From: Candidatus Amarolinea dominans
GTDB taxonomy: Bacteria > Chloroflexota > Anaerolineae > SSC4 > Amarolineaceae
Direction: 5' to 3'
Length of the DNA: 24,325 nt
Assembly (NCBI GenBank): GCA_016719785.1
Contig: JADJYJ010000033.1
Span: 1-24,325 of the forward strand
In this document: positions 8,688-16,426 of the stretch, in pieces
Layout of the letters: each line of letters begins with the position of its first letter
Position numbering within the stretch: the stretch's first letter is position 1
Translations under genes and position numbers: made by a program
The notes under the pieces: model-generated
Seen by the model: only the letters and a program-made list of their open reading frames with translations
What the model was told of the DNA's origin: nothing
Database searches by the model: none

Positions 8688-9397
8688 TCGACGAAACGAT
8701 ATTTGATCAAAGCCCACAGGGCCGGCAAACCATCGCGCCAAGCGCTGATTTTCTTTCCCTCGTCGGCGTCACGGCCGTTGTAGGAGATGGGCACTTCGAA
8801 GACGCGATAACCACGTTTCAGAATCTTGGCGGTGATCTCCGGCTCGAAATCAAAGCGATTGGCGCGAATCTCGATGTCCTTGAACACTGCCGACCGAAAT
8901 ACCTTATAGCAGGTTTCCATGTCGGTCAGGATGGTGTTGTAGAGCAGATTGGTGATCAGGGTCAGGAATTTGTTGCCCAACATGTGCAGGAAGTTGAAGA
9001 CCCGGTGCGAGCCGAGGAAGCGGGAACCGTAGACCACGTCGGCCTTCCCCTCCAGAATGGGCTGAATGAGCACCCCGTACTCGCGCGGGTCGTACTCCAG
9101 GTCTGCATCCTGGATGACGACCAGGTCGCCGGTGATGTGGCGCAGTCCGGTGCGAATGGCCGCGCCCTTGCCCTGGTTGAACTCATGAAAGACGATGTGC
9201 GCGCGCTGCGGCTGCTCGGCCTGCACCTGGCGCAGGATGTCGCGCGTACCGTCTGTGGAGCCATCATCCACCAGGATGATTTCCTTTTCAACGCCGTCGA
9301 GCGGCGCGGCCAGGACGCGGCGCACGATCTCCTCGATCGTCCCCCGCTCATTGTACACCGGGATGATGACCGACAGCCTGTGGGGTGTTGTGCTCAC
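8684..9397 (-). CDS. GT2 polyprenyl-phosphate glycosyltransferase (dolichyl-P-mannose synthase-like)
   Basis: Intact 237-residue family-2 glycosyltransferase without membrane helices, which should form polyprenyl-phosphate mannose or glucose from an NDP-sugar. Motifs are LSVIIPVYNERGTIEEIVRR, then EIILVDDGSTDGTRDIL, and FNQGKGAAIRTGL. The DxD motif is VIQDADLEYDP, followed by VVYGSRFLG. NRFDFEPEITAKILKRGY and FEVPISYNGRDADEGKKISA close the domain. The GTG at 9397 is chosen because AGGAGAG lies at 9411-9417 and a promoter -10 box at 9434-9439 sits inside the longer open frame (to 9445). Its TAG is provided by a palindromic repeat. It leads a sub-operon with a methyltransferase, flippase-like protein and second GT2, and its product is the kind of donor that GT39 enzymes use. 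Confidence 0.92.
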   Translation of the reverse strand: MSTTPHRLSVIIPVYNERGTIEEIVRRVLAAPLDGVEKEIILVDDGSTDGTRDILRQVQAEQPQRAHIVFHEFNQGKGAAIRTGLRHITGDLVVIQDADLEYDPREYGVLIQPILEGKADVVYGSRFLGSHRVFNFLHMLGNKFLTLITNLLYNTILTDMETCYKVFRSAVFKDIEIRANRFDFEPEITAKILKRGYRVFEVPISYNGRDADEGKKISAWRDGLPALWALIKYRFVE

Positions 9398-9433
9398 GGT
9401 GATGATCTGTCTCTCCTGTCTGTCTGATGCCCC

Positions 9434-9462
9434 ATCATAGCACACGGGTACCGCGGCGTCAA
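9434..9462 (-). promoter_or_regulatory. Internal sigma70-like promoter before the GT2 gene
   Basis: On the minus strand, TTGACG (9457-9462) and TATGAT (9434-9439) are 17 nt apart. Transcription would start near 9427, 30 nt before the GTG at 9397, with AGGAGAG between. It lies in the 83-nt gap after the GT39 gene and divides the gene cluster into two transcription units. Confidence 0.65.
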
Positions 9463-9480
9463 AGCCAGGTGAACGGCGCC

Positions 9481-12400
9481 CTATGGCTCGAGGACCGTGA
9501 TGCCGAGGCCGAACACGCCGTTGTCATGATCGCCCTTGAACGAGCCGATGAGCAGAGTGTACTCGCCGTCTGGCGCGGCGATGGTGGTGGTCAGCACAGG
9601 CACCATCTCGTTTTTCTGCGCCACCACGCCGTAGCCCCCGCTGAACGGCTTGAACGCCTGATTCCACCAGTGCCCGTCACTGCCCTCCAGACCCGCGTAG
9701 GTGTCACCGGTGGTGAACATCGCATCTTCGGCTTCGATGCGAATCTCCTGACCCTCATCGTTGAGCAGGCGCACGTAATCGAACACACCGTCATGACCCG
9801 GCAGCGGGCCGATGTGCAGCACCAGTTGGCCTCCGGTCACGGTGACGCGGCCGGCATTGATCTGCCACACCGAGCCGGTCTCGTCGCCCAGGAAGGTCTG
9901 CGCCGGCGTGAAGGATGAACCATCCGGGTAAAAGGCGTGATAGCCGGCAACGGCAGGCGGCGCGCCAATCTCTGGTGTGACCACCGGCGGCACCTGCATT
10001 CCCCGCGTTGGTTCGCCGTTCAGCACCAGGTAGCTGCTGAAGAGCAGGCCGCCGCCGGGGATGCGGTGTTCTTCGAGCACGCCGTTGGGCCAGCGGCTGG
10101 TGATCGCAGAGAGCCGCGTGGGTTGGTGGGGGTAGACGATCCAGACGAAGGGCGGGCCTGGGCAGCTCTCGATCAAGCCGTTGGGCGCCTCGGTGGGCAG
10201 GTCAATCAAGGGCCGCGGCCAGGCCAGGAATGCGGTCTCGCGCACCTGCAGGGCGTATTCATCGGCGCAAAGTCGCAGGCCGCGATGTCGGTGGGCAGGG
10301 GGCGCAGGTAGCGGCCGATGAGGGGTTGCAGCCGCGCGGCGATTTTGACCGTTTCGCGGTAGAGATTCCAGTCCTGCCAGCCGACGAGGGTCAATATCAC
10401 CAGTAGGGGCACGAGGGCGTAGCCCTCACGCCCCAACAGGCGGCGCCAGCGTAAGGGCACGAGGGCGCAGCCCTCATGCCCCAACCGGTCCAGGGCGAGG
10501 GCGGCGAACCAGGCGCCGGCGAACGTCATGCCGACCAGGCGCGGCCAGAAGGGCGCGTCGCCGGTGAGGATGCTGCCGATGAAGAGGTTGAGCACCCAGA
10601 AGATGAGCGCCAGGGCGGCGCCGGGTGTGCGCCAGCGGCGCAGCGCGTAGCCAAAGCCCAGGGCGATGAGCGGCGAGATAGCGGAGCTGAACATGGGGTG
10701 CCGGTAGCCGAACTGCGTGCTGGAGTCCGCGCTGACATGGAACATCAACAGCGAGAGCCGCGTCTGCTCCAGGAAGACGGCCCAGGGCGTGGTTACGCCG
10801 TACTTGCCCATGAGGTGGTTCATGACGGCCGGGTAGAAGAGGAAGACCGAACGACTGCGTTCGACCAGCGCATCCTGGTTGCGGGCAAAGTAGATGAGGC
10901 TGGGGCCCAGGCCGATCAGCAGGCCCAACGCCATGAGGGTCAGGCCGATCAGGTTGCCCTTGATCCAGTCGCGGCGGAAGAGCAGGGCGAAGAGCAGAAA
11001 GCCGGCGATGATGAAGAGGACGACACGGCCCGAGTAGTACATTTGCAGGCCAAAGCTGAGGAGAACCCCGGCCAGAGCCAGGGAAAAGTTGCGACGCGCA
11101 CGTAAGCCATCCACCAGCAGGAAGAGGGCGAACAGATTGAAAGGCCAGGGGTCCATGTACGCGGCCAGGCGCGAGAAATGGATATGGGGGACGTTGATCG
11201 CCACCAGCGCAGTAGCCAGGAGGGCCAGGCGCGGACTATCGAACAGGCGCCAGATGAACAGGTAGAAGGCGAGCAGGCTGAGCATACCGGCGATGACCGC
11301 GCTCATGTTGAGGCCAAAGAGGTTGTTGCCGAAGAGGGCCATGGCGGCCGCGGTGGGCAGGTAGCCGATCATGGGGATGTTGGCCCAACCCTCCTGGAAC
11401 AGGCGCCATTGGTTGCCCATGATGATCTCGCGGCCTTGAATGCCGTAGGAGGCCATGTCGCCGTGAAAATCGTAGGGGATGATTTCCAGGCGATTGACGC
11501 GCAGCCAGAAGGCCGCGCTCAGAATGACGACCAGGATGAGCAAATTGAACAGGGTGGCACGCGCCGGCCAGATGCGCCGCGTCGCGCCGCCGGCCCGTCG
11601 CAGAAGCTGCCAGGGCGCTTGCGAGGCCAGGAAGAGCAGGATGCTGAGCAGCCAGATCGCCTGGACGCTGCCGTCTTCGCCCTGCCAGGCAAAGCGCTGC
11701 AGGCCGAACGCCGCGCTGCCCAGGGCCGCGAGCAAGAGCAGGCTACGCCCAACCCGGTTGACCAAGCTGCCCGCGCGCGCTTGACGACGGACGCGCTGAT
11801 CCGGCCGTGTCCAGATGGCGGGCGTCAGCCAGGCAAAAAGGCCCAGGGCCAGCAGGTAGAGCGCCGTGCCGATGCGCAAGCGGTTCGGCTCGAACCAGGC
11901 CAATGAGATGGCGTTGCCCAGGGTGCTGGCCAGGAGTTGGCGCAGACCGGCGCCGTCATAAAAGGCCTGCGCCAGGTAGGCGAGTGCCAGTGCCAGCAGG
12001 ATGCCGGCCAGTCTGCGCCAGGTGACGCGCGGCAGAGGCGGCGGCGCAGGCTCCGGTTCAGCAGCAGCCGCAAGCGCTGCATCCTGTTCTGATTCCGCCA
12101 CCGCCAGGTCGTGCCGGGTCAGACTTAGTTCATAGCGCCCAACGCGGCGGTGCAGCAGCCGTTTGGCGATCATGGCGGGCGCGGGTGGTGTATCCCCAGC
12201 CGGCGGGGCGGCCGTCAGTGTGTCAGGCAAGGCAGGGACGGGCGTTGAGTCTTCAGCCGCCGGCGCCGGGATCACGGCTTCGCTATCGGTCAGCACCACA
12301 ACCGGGGCCGCGCCCACAGTTGTAACCGGGGTCATGGCAAAGGGCACGGCCGCGGGTGTGTCCGCGGCCGGCGGCACGATGGGCGCGCGGCGGCGCCAGG

Positions 12401-14496
12401 CCCGCAGCGCCAGCAGGAGAAAGAGCGCGACCAGGCCGCCGATCGCCAGGAGGCCCGGCCAGGGATTGTCGCCGCCCAGGCCCGCGGGTGGGACCGTTGG
12501 CGTGTAGCCGGGCGGCGTGACCTGGAGGGCGCTGAACAGCGGCCAGTTGTTTTGGCTGATTTCCTGTGTGGACACGAGCGCGCCGCTGTCACGTTCGTAC
12601 GCGGCCTGCAAGACCGGCAGCAGATCGCGCTGTTCCGGCGGCACGATGAACGCGAGTGGAGCAGCATCTTCTTGCACGGGCGCGGGCGGCAAGATTCCCT
12701 GGCGAATCTCTTCGAAGGTGATGTTGCGGCCGTTGACGTTGTGGTTCATGAACTGAAAGACGCTGTCATCCCAGGAGAAAGGCTCTTGCACCAGCAGAAC
12801 CTGGGTGTCGCCGGGGAGGCGGCTGATGAAGCGAGCCATGCTGGTGCGCGGCTGGACACTGGTCACGGACCAGGTTGCGTAGGTCCGCCAGTTGTTGACG
12901 CCGACCGCGGCCAGCGCAATGACCAGCAGCGCGGCCAGCGCAAGGCGGCCATACTGATCGAGAGGCTGCGCCAGGAGGCCCCACAGGTAAACGCCGGCCT
13001 GCGCGGCCAGGATGACGACCGCGGGCAGGACGATGCCCAGGTGAACCCAGTTGGGCGGGTCATTGGTGAGAACGCCGCCCAGGACCAGGCTGGCCGCGAA
13101 CCAAGTCACGAGCAGGAAGGAGCGCGCATCACGCAGACGCGCGAGCGCCAGGCCCAGGCCCAGCGTCAGCAGCGCGGCGGTCAGCCAGTCGAGCATGGGG
13201 CCGGGAAAGGCAAACTGCGGGCTGGTGTCGCTGTAGAGGTGAAAGGTGAGAAGCGTGCGTTCGATCTGGCGCACGAGCAGGGCCGGCAGGGTGGAGACGC
13301 CGTATTTGTTGAGCAGATGTTCGTAGACGATGGGGTTGGTGAGGGTGACGGTCCCGGTGCGGCCCCATGACCACGTCGAACTGACGTAGGGCATAGCCCA
13401 GCATGGGGCCAAAGGCCAGCAGGGCGCCAAAGACAAGGGCCAGCCAGTGGCGCCACTGGCCGCTGATCTGGCGGCGCTGCCAGATCAGCAGCCACAGAAA
13501 CAGCAGCGGCAGAATGACGAAAGTGACGCGCGCGCCGTAATAGACCAGCGGGCTGAGGCCGAACAGGATGCCGGCCAGCGCAAACCAGACGCCGCGGCCT
13601 GTACGCAGGCCGCGCCAGAGGCAGGCGCAGAGCAGCGTGACGATGAGCAGGGGCGCGCTGGGGATGACGATGCGGCTCAGGTGGTTGTGGGTGTAGCTGA
13701 TGGTCAGTAGGGCGGCCGCCAACAGCCCAACGCGGCGATCGGCCAGCTCACGCCCCAGCCAGAAGACGGCAGGAATGGTGGCGGTACCGATGAGCACGGA
13801 GCCGAGGAATAGCCCGTAGAGGTCCTGTCCGAACAGGCGCATGGAGAGGGCGGAGAGCATGTAGAAGAACTGGGGGAACTGGAAGTAGGTGTTGATGCCG
13901 ATCCAGGCGGGCTGGCCGATCAAGGCGAGGGCTTCACGCCCGACGACGGTGATGTCGCCGTCAATGTTGCCGGGGATGGCGGTCAGGTAGCGGGCACGCA
14001 GGGCAAAGGCCGCGGCCGTCATGAGGGCCAGCAAGGCCCATTCCCACCAGGTGTCAGACGGCAGGGTGGCGACGCGGTCCGGGCGTGCGCGCATGGGCAG
14101 ATAGGAGGCGAGGAACAGGAGCGGACCGGCCAGCCACAAGGCGCGCACGGCAAGGCTCTCGCCGGCGCTGAGATAGAGCGCCAGGCCGGCCAGGTAGCCC
14201 AGCAGGGCCAGGGCCAGGCTCAACGCGGGCCAGGTGAAGGCCAGGGCCAGGCGCGGCTGCGGGCGCGGCGGTTCAGGCCAGGCAGGCGCGTGCGGTTCAG
14301 GCGCGGCCGCCAGGGCAAACAGGAGCATGGCGGCGGCCAGCAGGCCATAGGCCAGGAGATGGGCCGTCTCGACGCGCAAGGCGTCAACCAGGGGGAGGGC
14401 GAAAGGCGTCTGAGTGAGCAGGGATTGGGCCAGTAAGGCCAGCGCCAGGGCGCCCAACGCCCCGGCGCGGTGATTCCAATGCAAGGGTTTTGTCAT
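9481..14496 (-). CDS. Fused tandem GT39-like membrane glycosyltransferase with ectodomain (two frameshifts)
   Basis: A predicted polypeptide of about 1,670 residues with two homologous GT39/ArnT/PMT-like halves. Such enzymes transfer sugar from polyprenyl phosphate to protein or lipid outside the membrane. Start ATG at 14496 follows the upstream TAG by one base. Half 1 (about 1-700) has a first-loop acidic motif IPGNIDGDITVVGREALAL (about 173-191), many helices, NKYGVSTLPALLVRQIERT, an ectodomain and a final helix. A Pro/Ala-rich linker spans about 700-815. Half 2 (about 815-1410) repeats the plan: IIPYDFHGDMASYGIQGREI (about 1010), then KYGVTTPWAVFLEQTRLS. A C-terminal beta-rich region (about 1411-1671) contains EIRIEAEDAMFTTGDTYAG. 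Frame changes occur near 13370 and 10262. Two palindromic repeats are translated in frame near residues 1337-1364. The fusion itself lies inside one uninterrupted 1,076-codon frame. Confidence 0.82.
10403..10434. repeat. Palindromic REP-like repeat, copy 2, inside coding sequence
   Basis: GGGGCACGAGGGC (10406-10418), loop GTA, then GCCCTCACGCCCC (10422-10434): 13-bp arms with two mismatches. It is translated in the GT39 fusion as the peptide GREGYALVPL. It matches the intergenic copy at 8652-8687 and the neighbouring copy at 10451-10485. Confidence 0.78.
10451..10485. repeat. Palindromic REP-like repeat, copy 3, inside coding sequence
   Basis: GGGCACGAGGGC, loop GCA, then GCCCTCATGCCC: 12-bp arms with one mismatch. 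The peptide read is GHEGCALVPL, almost the same as copy 2, because the two copies are about 48 nt (16 codons) apart and stay in phase. Lies in the segment between the last helices of GT39 half 2. Confidence 0.78.
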
Positions 14497-14497
14497 C

Positions 14498-15820
14498 CTA
14501 GAGGTGCGCCGGTACCTCATTGCCTGCCTCACGGATGGCCTGGGCCACGTTGACCCGGGTGAGGAGGAGCATGCCGGCCACAAAGAAGACGATCAGCGAC
14601 AGAATGGCAATGCGGTAGCTGCCGGTAAATTGCAGGCTGAGGCCAAACAGGAGTGGGCCGAGCCAACTGGTGCCGCGTTCGCTGACCTCGTAGAGGCTGA
14701 AGTATTCGGCCTCCTGGCCGGATGGGATCATGTGGGAGAAGAGCGAGCGACTGAGAGCCTGGCTGCCGCCAAGAACCACCGCGATGACGGCGCCGATCGC
14801 GAAAAAGCCGGCGGCATCTTCGGCCTTGAGCACGCCGTAGGTGTAGATGACGACGCCTGTCCAGATGACGAGGCTGCCAAAGATAGCGCGCTTGGTGCCC
14901 ACATAGCGGGAAATGCGGCCGAAGATGGCCGCGCCAAAAAAGGCGATGAACTGCACCATCAGAATGACCGCGGTCAGGGTATCAATGGACAGTTTCAATT
15001 CTTCCTGCCCGAACTGGGATGAGAGGGCGATGACGGTCTGGATACCGTCGTTGTAGAGCAGATAAGCGATCAGGAAGAGCATGGTTTGCGGATAGCTGGG
15101 GAGCCTGGTCAGGGTGGCGCGCAGTTGCTTGAAACCGGCGGTCGTGTAACGTTCGCCGGCGGGTAAGCGGCGCCGCGGCTCACGCGCCTTCAGCATGCGG
15201 ATGGGAATCAGGGTAAAGAGCGCCCACCATGCGCCGGCCGACAGAAGGCTGATGCGCACCGCCATCGCGGTATCCAGACCGAAGTCTGCGGCCTTTGAAA
15301 ACAGGACCAGATTGAGGGCCAGGAGCAGACCGCCGCCGAGGTAGCCGGTGGCAAAGCCCATGGCCGAGACATTGTCGCGGCGGTCGGCGCTGGCAATTTC
15401 CGGCAAGTAGGCGTTATAGAAAACGATGGAAGCGCCAAAGCTCAGGTTACCGATCAGAAAGAGCAGGCCGCCCAGGAGGTAGTTGCTGCCTTGCAGAAAA
15501 TACATGCACATCGTGGCGATGGCGCCGATGTAGGCAAAGAGGGTGAGCATCTGCTTTTTCAGATGCGAGTAGTCGGCGATGGCGCCAAGAATGGGCAGAA
15601 AAACGACCTGTAATAGGACGGAAAGAGAAACCATGTAGGGGAAGAAGGAGCCGGCGCCCACTTGGATGCCGAGAGGGTAGACAAAGCCATTGGCGTCTGC
15701 GGCCGCCCTGGTGATGGAGGTCAAATACGGGCCTAAGAAGACGGTGACAACGGTGGTGGAAAAGGCCGAATTGGCCCAATCGTAAAAATACCAGGCGCGA
15801 ATCTCACGCTTGTCGTTCAT
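14498..15820 (-). CDS. MFS transporter, Atg22/UMF1 family
   Basis: Intact 440-residue major facilitator of the UMF1/Atg22-like family. Bacterial members are assumed to export or import small molecules; yeast Atg22 effluxes amino acids from the vacuole. The ATG at 15820 is chosen because GGAG lies six bases upstream; an in-frame GTG at 15841 lacks this. The N-terminus reads MNDKREIRAWYFYDWANSAF, the family signature. FLPILGAIADYSHLKKQ is the motif-A-like loop, and LPEIASADRRDNVSAMG with FATGYLGGGLLL after it is the conserved loop before helix 5. FGRISRYVGTKRAI marks the second half, and EVSERGTSWLGPLLFG the last bundle. About twelve helices. It is the first large gene after the promoter at 15970-15998 and its TAG is one base from the ATG of the GT39 fusion, so the two are coupled. 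Confidence 0.92.
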   Translation of the reverse strand: MNDKREIRAWYFYDWANSAFSTTVVTVFLGPYLTSITRAAADANGFVYPLGIQVGAGSFFPYMVSLSVLLQVVFLPILGAIADYSHLKKQMLTLFAYIGAIATMCMYFLQGSNYLLGGLLFLIGNLSFGASIVFYNAYLPEIASADRRDNVSAMGFATGYLGGGLLLALNLVLFSKAADFGLDTAMAVRISLLSAGAWWALFTLIPIRMLKAREPRRRLPAGERYTTAGFKQLRATLTRLPSYPQTMLFLIAYLLYNDGIQTVIALSSQFGQEELKLSIDTLTAVILMVQFIAFFGAAIFGRISRYVGTKRAIFGSLVIWTGVVIYTYGVLKAEDAAGFFAIGAVIAVVLGGSQALSRSLFSHMIPSGQEAEYFSLYEVSERGTSWLGPLLFGLSLQFTGSYRIAILSLIVFFVAGMLLLTRVNVAQAIREAGNEVPAHL

Positions 15821-15837
15821 GGGCAGCTCCTTCTGTC

Positions 15838-15954
15838 TCACAGACTTTCTGACGGAATCTGTTCAGGCGTGGTGGATGCCCGGCGTCGCGCATCCAGGGC
15901 GATCCTGGCGATGCCAGGTTCATCAAAACCGATGCAGTATGGGCAACGAATCAT
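15838..15954 (-). CDS. 38-residue mini-ORF with a CPYC motif
   Basis: ATG at 15954 begins MIRCPYCIGFDEPGIARIAL and ends SESL, with TGA at 15838-15840, 17 nt before the MFS start. The promoter -10 at 15970-15975 would start the message near 15963, leaving only about nine bases of leader, so translation would be close to leaderless. One CxxC pair could bind metal with a partner, but a single pair cannot form a full zinc ribbon. It may be a leader peptide, a tiny real gene or chance. I know no homologue. Confidence 0.35.
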   Translation of the reverse strand: MIRCPYCIGFDEPGIARIALDARRRASTTPEQIPSESL

Positions 15955-15969
15955 GGGCAACGGGTGCGT

Positions 15970-15998
15970 ATTGTACACGGTGACAGGCAATGGGTCAA
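15970..15998 (-). promoter_or_regulatory. Strong sigma70-like promoter of the minus-strand operon
   Basis: On the minus strand, TTGACC (15993-15998) and TACAAT (15970-15975) are 17 nt apart. Five of six bases match consensus in each box. Directs transcription into the mini-ORF, the Atg22-like transporter and the GT39 fusion. Confidence 0.7.
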
Positions 15999-16021
15999 TT
16001 GCGCAGGGGTAGCCATCCTGT

Positions 16022-16051
16022 TTCACACAATGGGACGCTTTGTGATACAAT
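16022..16051 (+). promoter_or_regulatory. Sigma70-like promoter for the small coiled-coil gene
   Basis: TTCACA (16022-16027) and TACAAT (16046-16051) are 18 nt apart. The start would be near 16058, fifty bases before the ATG at 16108. It is divergent from the promoter at 15970-15998, with only about 25 nt between the two -35 boxes, so the two units may share control. Confidence 0.5.
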
Positions 16052-16107
16052 GACAGCCACTCGCTACAGCCAATGGCCGCCTGGGCCGCCATCATGAGGA
16101 AGATAGC

Positions 16108-16420
16108 ATGAGCGATTCATCAACCATAGTGCGCTTGCAAGGATTGCAGAACCTCTACGCGCAGGGATTTCAGAGCGCCTTTATTGACCGTGCAATCCAG
16201 CAGGTGATTGCCACCGAAGCGGACAACACCGAGGCCGAGTTGCGGCGTCTACGACAAAAACTGGAACACTACGAGCAGCGCTACCACCACGACCGATTTC
16301 TACAGCCGCTTTCGCACCAGTGAATTGGGCGCGGACATTGATGTGGTCGAGTGGAGTATCTTCTACGACCTCTACCAGGGCGTGCAAAAACGCCTGCACG
16401 AACTTCACACCCTGTTGTAA
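16108..16420 (+). pseudogene. Small coiled-coil protein, antitoxin-like, one frameshift
   Basis: About 104 residues. Start ATG at 16108 has GAGGAAG just upstream. The first frame reads MSDSSTIVRLQGLQNLYAQG, then FIDRAIQQVIATEA and a heptad-like helix ELRRLRQKLEHYEQRYHH. One base change near 16292 restores DFYSRFRTSELGADIDVVEW, then SIFYDLYQGVQKRLHELHT and TAA at 16418-16420. The 'YE.RY...FY.RF..GELG.D.D.VEW...Y..Y' pattern resembles small proteins that pair with TumE/DUF6516-type toxins, as I recall them. Here no toxin gene follows: the next gene is convergent and ends seven bases away. It may be an orphan antitoxin or a regulator. Assignment is tentative; the gene itself is well supported. 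Confidence 0.6.
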
Positions 16421-16426
16421 GGCCCC

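Noticed and set aside
8642..10485. The GGGGCACGAGGGC palindromes as Rho-independent terminators
   Set aside because: No T-run follows any copy, and two copies lie within an open coding frame.
10476..13370. Long plus-strand frames at 10476-11105, 11178-11906 and 12552-13370
   Set aside because: They mirror the GT39 coding strand, have shadow-type composition and no start signals or motifs.
15838..16095. 85-codon minus-strand frame, and likeness of its MIRCPYC start to NrdR
   Set aside because: The longer frame covers the promoter. NrdR needs four cysteines and an ATP-cone; only one CxxC is present in the short ORF.
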